This document shows positions 45,305-56,739 of a stretch of 64,000 nt of DNA, piece by piece. The notes below the pieces were generated by a model. It made no database searches. It had not been told where the DNA came from and was given only the letters and a program-made list of their open reading frames with translations. The DNA is taken from positions 7,551,001 to 7,615,000 of the forward strand of contig CM057482.1 of assembly GCA_030035585.1 (NCBI GenBank), in the 5' to 3' direction. This stretch comes from Dugong dugon (taxonomy: Eukaryota; Chordata; Mammalia; Sirenia; Dugongidae). The position numbers and the translations under genes are program-made. Each line of letters starts with the position of its first letter. The first letter of the stretch is position 1.

Positions 45305-46440
45305 CTTTTTTCAGTTTCAGAATCTGCTCATGTTTATCATTTTGGGAAAATTGCTTTCTTCCCATCACCTTGATTCTCTATTTCTGGAAGTCCTGTTAGA
45401 CAGACATGAAGTCCCCCAGTCTATCCTCCAGTTGTCTTTTCTTTCATATTTTTAATCTCTTATCACTGTGCGACATTTGGGGTGAACTCCCAAGTGTTAT
45501 CTCCCAATTCACTGATGTTCTTTTGAACATATCCAGTCCAGAGTCAATCCTGTCTCCTGAACATATTTTTATCCTGATTACTATATTTTTCACTTACAGT
45601 GTCTAATTAGTTCATTTTCAAAATAGTCAATTTAATCATGAACAGGTCTACACCTGTTCTTGATTTCTACTTGCCTGTTTTTGTTTCATAATTTCTTGCT
45701 CTTTTTTAGTTGTTATTCCTTCCTTTATATCTTTAAATGTCTTAAACATCCTCATTTTAAAGTCATTTTCAGATTGCTCTATTATTTGCATTTCAAAAGG
45801 AGTGAATCCTACTGATTTTCCAGCTTGTTGGCTGTCTTTATTAGCTTGAGTTTTCTTCATGTGCTTTGGAAGTTTCATTATCAAGTTCAGTTGAAGTAGA
45901 TATTTTCTTTTTCCCCTCTCACACCTCTCTGTCTCTCCCTCACTCTCTCACTCACTCTTTCTTGCTCTCTCTCCTCTCCAGAGTCAGGTCTTACAACGGT
46001 GGCTGAAGTTTCTTGTTCCAGGGTGATATTGGGATATCACGGATCTAGCCACCAGACCGCAGGAGACTAGTTGAGGTCCTGGTGGCATGGCTTCCTCTGC
46101 TCCCTCACTCATTCAGGTATTCAGCTCTACAACATGCTGCACCTCCGGGCAGTGAATGAAGTTCTTCTAGCCTCCTTTGAAGAGCTGGGGCAGACCCCTG
46201 ACACAAGGGCTTTCACCCCGTGAGCTTTGGTCCAGCTCCCAGTCATGAGTTCAGGGCTCCTGGTCCCTGTTAACCGACAGCAGCTGTATTTCAAACCCCC
46301 TCCACCTATTTCCAAGTCCCAGAGCCAGCACACCTACAGTTTCAATTGCTACCTACTCCAGTATGCTTCAGTTCTGTTTCTGGACAACAGAGGTATTTTT
46401 CTTATTGTTGAATTTGGCTATGTCTGAATTATTTTTGAAA
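45305..46440 (-). mobile_element. Old L1/HAL1 5' region, antisense
   Basis: 'aatctcttatcactgtgcgac', 'cactgatgttcttttgaac', 'tatatttttcacttacagtg' and a lysine- and glutamine-rich minus-strand frame at 45648-45884 fit an old L1/HAL1 ORF1 and 5' UTR. A (TC)n tract lies at 45917-45975. It abuts the RTE 5' truncation point. Confidence 0.5.
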
Positions 46441-46914
46441 TTTTCAATCTATCATTACAATGTGTGTGAAATCAAAGGGTCATTTAAAGCATGAACTCCC
46501 AATGTGGTCATGACCTAAAGTCCTGGACTAGGACATTTTCACCGCATCAGTCAGTCCCTGACTGCTCAGAATGTTCCCCGTGAACTATGGGCTCAGCTCT
46601 CCCAGCCTAACGAGAGCCAGGCCTGGGAAATTTGCAGAGCTCTGTCCATGAGCTAGCAGGATCTGCATACAGTCTCTAACCCCATGCCCCTGCACCGCAG
46701 GGTGGAGCTAGCACCAGAACTCCACAAGCGTACTGGGATGCAACTCTCCATAAAGCGAGCACTCGCCATGTGAGTCCATACTGCCCAAGTTCCATCCTAA
46801 ACTCATGACTTACGTCCCCCACCTCAGCCCCTGGCAAAACCATCCACCCAGGCTTCTAAACCAGAAGCCAGAGTGGGCCGCTACACCTCCCTGTTGCTTG
46901 ATTATACAGCCCAT
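46441..46914. other. Unclassified sequence
   Basis: It may be more of the L1/HAL1 5' UTR, but nothing definite is seen. Confidence 0.35.
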
Positions 46915-47475
46915 CAGTGGTTCTCTCTCCTGTCACTCTAACTGAAGCTGCCCTACCTTTATATTGCCCACTGCCACCACCTCAGTCTGGACCTCAGCAC
47001 ATCCTGTCACATGATACTGTCCTCTACCTGGCCTCCCACCTCCCTGTCTCACTCCTCACACACAGCCCACACCCTGCAGTCAGTGAATCTAGTCATGTTG
47101 TACCTGCTGCAAATCTATCTCATGGTGCCCATCACCTACAGAATAAAGCCCTAACGCTTCAGCCAGGCACCTGAGACCCACTTGGTCACTCTCATCTGTC
47201 ACCTCCACCATTCATGCCCCTAGCCCTGGTCTTCCAATCACCTGCCACCTTCAAAGGCGTCAGGCTCCTTTGTGCCACCAGACCTTCACCAGGCTGTCCC
47301 CTCTGCCTAGAGCACTTCACCTCTTGCCCATCCAGTTCTGGAATCAGCATCTCCTGCTCTGTGAAGCCTTCCACTGAACCGTCCTCTAGAGTTCTGAGCA
47401 GGCACAGGTGCTGACTTCTTTGCCCTCAACTCTCCCTGGAACTCAACACTGATGCTCAGTTTGAATTTTTTCTGA
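46915..47475 (+). mobile_element. L2 LINE 3' region
   Basis: 'tacagaataaagccctaacg', 'ggcacctgagacccacttggtcac', 'ctgtcccctctgcctagagcac', 'ctctgtgaagccttccactgaacc' are sense L2 landmarks. Open frames are remnants, all interrupted. Confidence 0.7.
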
Positions 47476-47985
47476 CCGTCCTGCTCCAACAGCACACTCC
47501 AAGTATGAAGAACTCTCTACGTAGAGAGTGAGAACACGGATTCCCTTCTCCCTTTCCGTCTCTGGCCCCAGCTCCACTTCAAGCATTCATCCAACATTTA
47601 GGTAATTAACTGGCAACTGGCAACAGATGCAAAAAGCAGTATCTCACCCAGTAGGGGCTTGTAATGTTCAGTTCTGTTTTTCCAAGAGACACGGTCAGAA
47701 GCCTGTGCATACGTAAGAGGCATTTTGACAGAGGTGCCAACAGCTAATGTCAGCAAGGAGACTTAAGTGAAAGAATTAAAAGAAACAGATCTCAGTAATG
47801 GCTCCACACAGAAGGCTGTGAGGCTGAAATTTGCATTCAGTTCCTACCAGGGAGCATGTGGAAAACAGGCGTCCACACTATGGCTAGCACCACGGAACGA
47901 AGTCAGTGACGAGCCTGTGGGTCTCTCAGGCTGTGTCTCCACCGCAAATCTATGCACACGCTTCACATACCCCACACTCGTGGCC
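47476..47985. other. Unique sequence
   Basis: Contains a short perfect inverted repeat, ctctacgtagag, at about 47514. No gene feature. Confidence 0.5.
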
Positions 47986-48780
47986 CTACACCCCAACACA
48001 CACACAAACCATCACACTTCACACACTCCCCACATCCATAGACGCATCCGCACACAGACACGCACTCCACGCTCACACCCCCATACCTCACACATACACC
48101 CACCTCACATACACACTATACACACACAAAGCCCCACACCTTACACTCACACCCCACATCCATAGACACATCCAAACACAAACACACTGCACACACACAC
48201 CCCACACTTACACCCCCATACCTCATACCTACACGCCATACACAGACCTCACACACACACGAACCCCCACATCTCACACACACACCTCACATCCACAGAC
48301 ACATCCACACACACACACCCCACACTCACACACCCATACCTTATACATATACCCCATACACACACCTCACACACACACTCTACACAAACCCCCACATCTC
48401 ACAGTCACACCCCACATCCACAGACACATCCACACACAACACACTCCACATACAGACACACACCCCTACACCTCATACATACAACCCCATACACACATCA
48501 CACACACATTTACGCACACAAACCCCCACACCTCACACTAACTCTCCATGCTCATACCCTCTCACACACCTCTCACACATACTCCACACAGACACACACA
48601 TACCACACTCACACCTCCATGTTGCATACATATACTCCACACACACAACTCACACACACACACCCCAAACGTACCCCACACACACCATACATGCACCACA
48701 CACACACACAGACACACACACACCCAAACATACCCCACACATACACCGTGCAAACACCACACACACATACATCCCTCATG
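47986..48780. repeat. CA-rich minisatellite, unit about 125-133 bp
   Basis: About 800 bp made almost only of a, c and t on this strand. The landmark 'cacatccatagacgcatcc' or 'cacatccacagacacatcc' recurs at about 48031, 48155, 48288 and 48413, so the period is 124, 133 and 125 bp. Within each unit, (ca)n runs alternate with ccatacctcatac-type segments. The rightmost part (48560-48780) is less regular. Confidence 0.88.
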
Positions 48781-48929
48781 GAGCTGATTCCCAAGTTTTG
48801 ACTAATCAGCACCCTAACAAGTTGTTCAACTGCCTTTCCTGCTGATCACCAGTCCATTCTTTGTCAGTTTAAATCTATATGTTTAAACACTTCGGGTGGA
48901 AAGGGCAATCAAAAAAATAGGTACAAGCG

Positions 48930-49300
48930 GCTAATCAACATATAAAAATTCAGTCTCAGCGGTAATGAGAGAAATGCAAACCAGTACAGGAAAGGAATTG
49001 TTACCTGTCAAGTTGGCAAAACCAGAAGCGAGGCTAACACCCATTCGGCTGTGCCAGGGAGGTGAGGGGAAGTGAGCACCCACACCCCAAGGAAGAAGAA
49101 AGCCCGTTGGTTCTTCAGTGGTCTTCAAGAGTCAGAGTACCTTGGAAAAGTTGCAGAAATAGATAGTGGTGATGGTTTTACAATGTGGTGAATGAATTAA
49201 TGCCAGTGACTTATACACTTAAAAGTAGTTAAAAGGGCAAACTTTTTTATACATATTTTACCACAATAAAATTTTTTAGGTAGAAAAAAAGAGTCAGTTT
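48930..49300 (+). mobile_element. L1M fragments (ORF2 end and 3' UTR)
   Basis: 'gagagaaatgcaaaccagtacag' with 'tacctgtcaagttggcaaaacc', then 'tagtggtgatggttttacaatg' and 'taccacaataaaattttt', are diverged pieces of an L1M 3' end. Confidence 0.6.
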
Positions 49301-49309
49301 GCCTCTATC

Positions 49310-49554
49310 CTTAACATTTCACTTGGTAGCAGAGCCTGGTTCAGCAGGAGGGTGGGAGATGTGTGTGTTGGGTGCTGGGGGAGGGGGTCGGGGTGAGGCG
49401 TGTAGGGAAGTCAGCTTCCACACGTAAAACAGGTCCACACTGGATGAGCATGAACAGAGGTGACTTTCATCCAGCCCTGCCACACTCACCACCGTGGGGG
49501 GCACAGCCAAATTCTGCCCTTATAGGGAAAACAGATTAATAAAATCAGCTGCTG
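49310..49554. other. Unique sequence
   Basis: No repeat is recognised in this short stretch; it includes a G-rich run at about 49375-49400. Confidence 0.45.
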
Positions 49555-50475
49555 TCACAGCTTATAAAGACAATGCGCTACATTCTACCTTGGTGAGTAG
49601 TGTCTGGGGTCTTAAAAGCCTGTGAGAGGCCATCTAAGGTACTCCACTGGTCTCATCCCTTCGGGAGCAAGGGAGAATGAAGAGAACAGGATACAAGGAA
49701 AAGATTAGTCCGAAGGACTAATTGTCCACAGCTACCAAGGCCTCCACTGGGCTGAGTCCAGTACAGCTAGATGGTGCCCGGCTACTACCAGTGACTGCTC
49801 TGACCAGGATCACAACAGAGGGTTCTGGACAGAGCTGGAGAAGGATGTAGAGCATAATTCTAACTCACAAAAAAAAAAAAAAAAAAAAAAAAAAACCAGA
49901 TTTAATGGCCTAAAGGAGACTGGAGAAACCTCAAGAGTGTGGCCCCCAGACACCCTTTTAGCTCAGTGGTGAAGTTACCTCCAAGGTTCACTGTTCAGCC
50001 AGGGAGTGGATAGCCCCATAAAACCAAATGAGACTAATGAGGTACAGGAGTCCAGTGACAAGGGCCAGAAGGCAGAAGGGGACAAGGAAGCTGGTGATAG
50101 GGAACCCAAGGTTGAGTAAGGATATTGTTGACATGCTGTGAGATTGTTAACCATTGTCATAGGGCAACATTTGTAGTAACTGTTAAATGAGAAACTATTT
50201 TGTTCTGTAAGCCTTCATCTTAAGTGAGAATAACAGCACAATTGGAAGAGCATAGTCAATGTCACTGAACTGTGTATGTAGAAATTTTTGAAACGGTGTA
50301 TCTTGGCTATGTGTATTTTCACCAAAAAAAAGAACGGTTGAGAAGTTAGAGGGTTAATATGTTGTGGGGTTGTTAACCAATGTCATAAAACAACATGTGT
50401 ACTACTGTTTCATGAGAAACTATTTGTTCTGTAAGCCTTCACCTGAAGTACAATAAAATATATACATTAAAAAAA
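49555..50475 (+). mobile_element. L1 3' end with duplicated tail and internal poly(A)
   Basis: Longest copy of this 3' UTR: 'ggggtcttaaaagcctgtgag', 'gctagatggtgcccggctac', then an A-run of about 28 at 49867-49894, the body, a first end near 50215-50240 and a second end at 50400-50460 (gtacaataaaata). The double end matches 17645-18225. Confidence 0.78.
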
Positions 50476-50819
50476 AATCATATGCTGTCAGAGAGAAAAA
50501 AGTCTGGGGTGTGTTCTGAAAAGAGAAGGTTACTGCACATCCAACTGGACGACCAGTGCTGTGTGGTGGAGGTGGCCTTCACGGGTGGTAGGGTTTTGTC
50601 ACCCAAAAGTATGGACGGAAGGTACGCTAGGGGCAAAGGAAAGATGGTGGTCACAGACCTCAATTTCAATATGCATTAGTTTAATCGTTGAGGTCTTTTC
50701 CAGCATTTATATTGTTATAACCTGATACCTTGCCTCCTGTTAGTGTGGTGGGTTCTGCTGCCCCCAGGAAATGAACAGAAACTAGCGTTATGTGCCAGGT
50801 ACTGCCCTTACACCTGTGC

Positions 50820-50965
50820 AGGTAAGCTCATTTAATCCTCGCAACATCTTTACAGCAAGGATCTTTAGCCCTGTTTTACAGATGAGGAATCTGAGACCCA
50901 AAGAAGGAGGAGACTGATTTGTCCAAGATCACAAAGCTGGTCAGTGCTGGGAGGCCAGGCTTGAG
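50820..50965 (-). mobile_element. MIR SINE, antisense
   Basis: 'catttaatcctcgcaacatc', 'ccctgttttacagatgaggaatc', 'aagatcacaaagctggtcagtgc'. Confidence 0.82.
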
Positions 50966-51052
50966 CTGTCGTCCCCCTGACCTTAAACCTTCCATCCGTT
51001 CTTCCCTCTATACCATACTGTCTTATTTAAAACCCATTTTCTTTTTGAGAAG

Positions 51053-51412
51053 TTATTGTTAGGTGCCTTTGAGTCGGTTTTGACACATTGCGACACTGTG
51101 TACAACAGAATGAAACACTGCCTGGTCCCGTGCCATCCTCACAATCTTTGCTACGCTTGAGCCCATTGTTGCAGCCACTGTGTCAATCCATCTGGTTGAG
51201 GGCCTTCCTCTTCTTCACTGACCCTCTACTTTACCAAGCATGGTGTCCTTCTCCAGGGACTGGTTCCTCCTGATTACGTCCAAAGTGCATGAGACAAAGT
51301 CTCTCCATCCTTGCTTATAAGGAGCATTCTGGCTGTACTTCTTCCAAGACAGATTTGTTCGTTCTTTTGACAGTTCATGGTATATTCAATATTCTTTGCC
51401 AACACTGTAATT
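51053..51412 (-). mobile_element. RTE LINE 3' end, antisense
   Basis: Same tail-proximal region as at 25557 and 42892: 'ttattgttaggtgcctttgagtcgg', 'ttgcagccactgtgtcaatcc', 'cttccaagacagatttg'. 5'-truncated at about 51412. Confidence 0.85.
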
Positions 51413-51420
51413 CACTGTAA

Positions 51421-51511
51421 ATCTGTAGATCAATTTGGGAGCTTTACTTCTAAAAACACCATTTGAATTATGGTATTTCTAGAAGTAAAGCCCTCTAATT
51501 GATCTACAGAT
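51421..51511. repeat. 91-bp palindrome at an L1 start
   Basis: Arm 51421-51462 pairs with 51470-51511 in one register, 37 of 42 positions matching, with a 7-base loop. The right arm is sense L1 ORF2 sequence (aattgatctacagattgaac continues into the element). The left arm is the same L1 segment inverted. Confidence 0.88.
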
Positions 51512-53035
51512 TGAACACAATGCCTATCAAACTTTTTTGCAGAATTGACAAGCTGATCCTAAAGTTCATCTGGAAATTCAAGGTAACCAGAATAGCTAAA
51601 ACAATCTTGAAGAAAAACAAAGATGGAGAACTCACACTTCTCAATTTCAACACTTACTACAAAGCTACTGTAATCAAAGCAGTGTGATACCAGCATATAA
51701 ATAGACATATACATTAATGGAATTGAGAATTCTGAAAAAAACCCATAACACTTACAGCCAGTTGGTTTTCAGCAAGAGTGCCAAGACAATTCAATGGGGA
51801 AAAAATGGTCTTCAACGAATGGTGCTGGCATAATCAGATATTCACGTGTAAAAGAATGAAGGTAGACTCCTACCTCACACCACAAGCAAAATTAACTCAA
51901 AATGGATCCAAGACCTAAACGTAAGAGGTAAAACTATACAACTCTTAGAAGAAAACAAGCGTTGATCTTCAAGACCTTGAATTAGGCAGTTTTCTTAGAT
52001 ATGACACCTAAAGCACAAACAACCAATGAAAAAATAAATCGAAAACTTTTGTTCTTCAGAGAACACTAGGAAGAAAGTGAAAAGACAGCCCACAAAATGG
52101 GGGAAAATATTAGCAAATCATATCTGATGAAGGTGTAGTCTCCAGAATATATAAAGAACAATTACAACTCAACAATTAAAAAAAAAAAATCCAGTTTTTT
52201 AAAGGGTAATATATTTGAATAGACATTTCTCCAAAGAAGATACCCAAATGGCCAATTAGCACATGAAAAGATGTTCAACATCATTAGTCGTTAGGGAAAT
52301 GCAGACCAAAACTGCAGTGAGATACTGCTTCATATCCACATGGATGGCCAGAATAAAAAAGACAGATAAGTTTTTGCAAGTATATGGAGAAATTGAACCT
52401 GATACATTACTGGATGGAGATCTAAATGGTATGGCTGTTTTGGAAAACAGCTTGGCAGTTCCTCTATAAGTTAAACATAGAGTCATCATATGACCCAGCA
52501 ATCCCACTCCTAAGAATATACCAAAAAGAATTGAAAATATGTGGTCTCACGAAGACTTTTACACAAATATTCATAGAAGCGTTATTCATAATAACCAGGA
52601 AGTACAAACAACCCAAATGTCCATAAACTGCTGAATGGATAAACAAAAATGTGGTCTGTCCACACAATGGAATATTTTTCAGCTATAAAAAAAGAAGTAC
52701 TGATACCTGCTACTAGATGGATGAGCCTGGAAAACATGATGCTAAGTGAAAGAAGTCAACACAAAAGGCCACATATTGTATGAATCTATTTATGTGAAAT
52801 GCCCAGAATAAGCAAATCTATATAAACAGAAAGTAGGGCTGGGGGTAGGAAGTGGGAAGGAATGGGGAGTGACTATTAATGAGCACAGGGTTTCTTCTTG
52901 GAGTGCTAAAAATGTTCTTAAACAAAGCTGTGTTGACAGTTGTACAACTCTGTGAATATACTAAAAACCATTGCATTGCACACTTTAAGTGGGTGAATTT
53001 ATGTTATGTGAACTATATTTCAAAAAAAATTGTCT
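51478..53035 (+). mobile_element. L1M LINE 3' end (ORF2 end and 3' UTR)
   Basis: Sense L1. The frame at 51499-51687 contains '[10 protein letters not shown]' and '[16 protein letters not shown]', a conserved ORF2 block. It goes on with 'atggtgctggcataatcag', 'agacatttctccaaagaag', 'tgacccagcaatcccactcc', 'ggctgggggtagg' and a 3' UTR 'gtgaatatactaaaaaccattg'. Frames are broken by many stops; about 1.5 kb, L1MA/MB-like by memory. Confidence 0.85.
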
Positions 53036-53070
53036 AAAAATAAATAGGACAACATTTTTTAAAGTAGCAC

Positions 53071-53220
53071 CAAAACCCCTTGCAGATGAGTCAATTCTGA
53101 CTCACAGCTACTGTATAGAACAGAGTAAAACTGTCCCAAAGGGTTTCCAAGGAGCAACTGGTGGATTCGAACTGCTGACCTTGTGGTTAGCAGTCAAGCT
53201 CTTAACACCACCAGGGCTCC
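53071..53220 (-). mobile_element. AfroSINE with perfect target duplication
   Basis: Antisense short-form copy. Perfect 11-bp target duplication taaagtagcac at 53060-53070 and 53221-53231. It inserted just downstream of the L1M 3' end. Confidence 0.93.
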
Positions 53221-53429
53221 TAAAGTAGCACGTATTCATTGAAAATTGGAATATACAGAAACATATAACAAAGGACAAAGGAAGTCACTCATGATGCCAT
53301 CACGTAGAGGTAAGCATTGCTAACATTTTGGTTTATCTTCTCCCAAAATGTTTTTCAAAGGATTTATTTATGGTTGGTATTATATGCAGACACTGTTTTA
53401 TCTAAATTCACTTCATGACTTGGTGCTAC

Positions 53430-53720
53430 AGTCCCTGGACACCCACCCACCCTTCGTCCCGAACTCCTACGCCTCTCTTCGTGCCCCTGTCCCCACCAGA
53501 CGCCCCAGAAGACCCATGCTCTCACCCAGAGGGTGTCCTCTGACTGGAATGCCCCTCCCTTGCTTGCCTGGCTGGAAAACCTCCCCTTTCCCCTTGTTAA
53601 CTGCCCAGGTGTCCCCTCCTCAGTGAAGCCTTGCTCAGCCCTGAGGCCAGCCTAAGCCCAGGGTGCCTCAGCAGTCGCGTCTACGGTCACTTCTCTCACT
53701 GGAGCACCCTGGGCTTCTTT
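53430..53720 (+). mobile_element. L2 LINE 3' region
   Basis: 'ctgactggaatgcccctccc', 'cccctcctcagtgaagccttgctc' and the following cysteine-rich looking frame are sense L2 landmarks. Confidence 0.65.
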
Positions 53721-55052
53721 ATCTGGCTCCTCTCTTAAACGGAGTAACTCTGGTGCAATTTCAGAATTTATTCCCCTTTCAAGAAAGAGGACACAGGAGG
53801 GTTGAACCTCCTCAAGTGCCCGTCCTTCCTCTTCGTTGATGTCCCTTCTGGTGTACCTAAGGGCTCGGCAGCCTTAGCCCTTTAACTCCCTAGGCATCTG
53901 TAAGACACTGGGGGCCCGGAGGCAGGCCCCCCTCTTCACCTACTTGCTCTTCCTGGATTTCCTGCCACAACCCACCAGGGTGTTGCGGCCATTCCCATTC
54001 CTGCCCCTTGGTCTTTACCCTTTCTCTCTAGGGCAGACACCTACACACTGATTTCCAGTGAGGACTTGCTTGCATGGCCTGAGGAGGACCTGTGGCCCCA
54101 GGCTTGGTAACCTAGCAGAGACTGGACCCTACGAATCTCTGAGGTTCCAGAAAAGGGGCCGGATTAGTCAGACAGAGGGTCCTTGTGGGTCAGCTAGACC
54201 ACAAAGATCCGGGTACACTGTATTGTAACTAACACAAAAAGATGGTTTTCTCTCCCTCCACAGAGATGGACTTATTCTCAGACTGCAGTTCTCAGGAAAT
54301 GGAACCCATCTCCATGTTATCAATGTAAAAACCGAGCCGAGCTATTTGTGATCTAAATCAAAATAGAACTGTGTCTGGCAAACTCATTTTTCTCAGGCCC
54401 CAGCAGCTCCCCAAGATACATTGTCTACTGATCAGGGGGAGAGACAGACAATGGCAACTGCCAGGAGCCATTGATCACTTGTTTTATGTGCAGAATGAAT
54501 CCTTAATCACTGTCGCTTCAGAAAGAAAGGGAAATTGAGATGGATTCTCAAGTGCCAAAGGCAGAGAGCTCGGTAATTGTAGCTCTTTCATTAAAACTTT
54601 GGAGCGTAATAAGTTAGCCAGTGGTTGTTTATCTCCGCCTTGGCGTCCCTGGGGCCATCTTGGCTCATCGCTAAGGGGGGCCATTGAAGAGCCCTGCGAG
54701 TTACAGGGCAATCTCTCCTCCTCGTGAGTGAGCGTCTTGCACTCATACATTGCCTGGAACTCAACAGCTCAGCCTGGTGCATGAGGGCCCCCCAAGTGGA
54801 CCCACCTCAACTCTCTAACCCCCTCACTTACTGCGCTCTGAGCCCTGGCTTCCTAATCTGTAAACGGGAGCCAACGCCTGCATTTCCTCAACCACCCTCT
54901 GCTCTTTCATTCTTATGCCCCACTTCTTGTGCTAGTTCTTCACTGGCCATGCCGTTTACTTTTGCATTCATTCACTTTGCAAATATTATTAACAGCCATT
55001 ATGTGCTCAGTGAAGCCTTGTGGCCCTGCCACCTTGGAGTTTTTGGCCTAGA
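53721..55052. other. Unique sequence, repeat-poor
   Basis: The part 54240-54720 has no transposon resemblance and moderate GC. It contains AT-rich core motifs (cttaatcactg, ggtaattgtagc, cattaaaac) of the kind seen in conserved enhancers. This is only a visual impression. The 159-residue frame at 54724-55203 is not convincing as a gene. Confidence 0.45.
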
Positions 55053-55215
55053 GCATGCATTTTCAACAGGGGGTGATAACGCCCCCTTAGTTCTTGTGGG
55101 GAGCAGGACAAAAAAAATCTTACTTTTTATATACAAAGTGCAGATACATGCAGTATGTAAAAAGATATACAGACGTTTTAAAATGTCATGGGGAGGTGAT
55201 TAGGAAAAAGATGTC
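55053..55215. mobile_element. Possible hAT-Charlie/MER5-like fragment
   Basis: 'gcattttcaacagggggtgataacgccccc' resembles the inverted-repeat start of MER5-type elements (caacagggggtgat, then gcccccttag). 'ctgggg'-like and 'tatatacaaagtgcagatac' follow. Ends are not defined. Confidence 0.35.
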
Positions 55216-55226
55216 TAAAAGGCTCC

Positions 55227-55605
55227 TTGTTGTTTGTTGCTATTGAGTCAGCTCCAACTCATGGCAATCCCATGTACAACAGAACAGAACATTGCCCAGT
55301 CCTGTGCCATCCCTGTGATCGTTGGTATTCGAGTCCATTGCTGTGGCTATTGCAGTGTCTCTAACCTAGGGGGTTCATCTTCCAGCTCTTTATGGGATGG
55401 TATCCCATGATCCATACGGTTTTCATTGGCTAATTTTTGGAAGCAGATCACCAGGTCTTTCTTTGTGGTATGTCTTAGTCTGGAAGCTCCACTGAAACCT
55501 GTCCGACATGGGTGACCCTGCTGGTATTTGAAATGCCAGTGGCATAGCTTCCAGCATCACAGCAACACTCAAGCTACCACAGCACAACAAACAGACACAC
55601 AGGTT
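55227..55605 (-). mobile_element. tRNA-Gly-type SINE, head truncated
   Basis: Antisense copy: 'ttgttgtttgttgctattgag', 'ggcaatcccatgtacaacagaac', 'gatccatacggttttcattgg', 'gtctggaagctccactgaaacc', 'agcatcacagcaacactcaagc'. The tRNA part itself is missing or unrecognisable. Confidence 0.8.
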
Positions 55606-55659
55606 GTAGAAAGGCCCCTTAGAGAAGTAGTAACAAGGAAAAGTTCACGTGCCTACACT

Positions 55660-55940
55660 GATCTAGGGTGACTTTCCCTCTTCATCTAGCTCATGCTTCA
55701 GAACTCAGCACGTGCCTGCTCCCAGAAGCCTTCCTGGCTCCCCCCATGCCTTCCTCCTTACCCTCCTCTTGGCTCCCATCATGACCTCTGTACAGCTAAG
55801 CCATGGCTGTCTCCCACACTGGTCTGTAGATACGCTCATGCAAGGCCCACGTCTTAGTCTATTTAAAACCCTTAGGGTCTAGCAGGATTGAACATCCACA
55901 GTAGGTGTTCAATAAGTGTTGTATTAATGAATTAAAAAAT
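55660..55940 (+). mobile_element. L2 LINE 3' end
   Basis: 'cagaagccttcctggctcc' then 'gtaggtgttcaataagtgttg' and a tgaatgaatga end, all sense L2. Confidence 0.75.
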
Positions 55941-56531
55941 GAATGAATGACTGGCAGTATGCGTTCCTCTTTGCTGTTCTCAGGGTAGAGACAGGAGGCG
56001 TTAAGAGAATCAGCATTGACTCAGACCTTCCTGGGAGTCAGCACTGTGATGGTCTGTGGCATAACCTACCTCACTTCCATACTTACCACAGCCCCAGAGA
56101 CACTAGGGCAGGCAGTATCACCTCTGGGGAAATGGGGGTTCCAGGGGATACCATACAGTGAGACCACTGCAGGGGGGGCCAGCTCTTATGGCATAGCAGA
56201 GACTATTAATTTTCAGAAATTTTTCAAGTCAGTTGTTAAATCACTAATAGCTAAAATCAGCTAGGATGAGAGTATTTACACCATGGAAACTGTCAAACAT
56301 TACAAATCAGGGTCTTTTCTTCCCTCCTTGGAAAGCCAGTTCATCAGCACCTCACTGGTCCCATGTCTGGGAAGTGGCAGGCAGTAAGGGTTCAGAGTCT
56401 GCCCGTTGTAACCAAGCTGCCTCCCTACCAGTTGGAGGTATCCATCCTTGTATCATAAGACTTCAGCCAAGACCTCACCTAATACACCTGTTCTTTCATT
56501 GAAATAGCATTCCTGGCCTTATAGTTAACTA
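55941..56531. other. Unique sequence
   Basis: No repeat or gene feature is recognised. Confidence 0.5.
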
Positions 56532-56542
56532 TTATGAGGAAG

Positions 56543-56728
56543 GCGTCTGGTTAGTGCAAAGAGTTAACACACTGCTGTTAATCAAAAGGTTGGTGGTTCA
56601 CAATCACCCAGAGGTGCCTAGGAAAAAAGACCTGGTGATCTACTTCCAAAAAATCAGCCCTTGAAAACCCTGTGGAGCATGGTACCACTATGACATACAT
56701 GGAGTCAACTCGGTGGCAAATGGTTTTC
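56543..56728 (+). mobile_element. AfroSINE with target duplication
   Basis: Sense copy 'gcgtctggttagtgcaaagag' to 'ggtggcaaatggttttc'. Target duplication ttatgaggaag at 56532-56542 and 56729-56739. Confidence 0.92.
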
Positions 56729-56739
56729 TTATGAGGAAG

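Noticed and set aside
47906-48541. Longest open frame in the window (211 residues, His/Thr/Pro-rich)
   Set aside because: It is a read-through of the CA-rich minisatellite. Any G-poor CA repeat stays open because stop codons need t-a-a, t-a-g or t-g-a. There is no domain and composition is purely repeat-driven.
54724-55203. 159-residue open frame as a possible gene
   Set aside because: No domain, signal or repeat of a protein family. It runs through L2-like and MER5-like sequence, and no splice or promoter context is seen.
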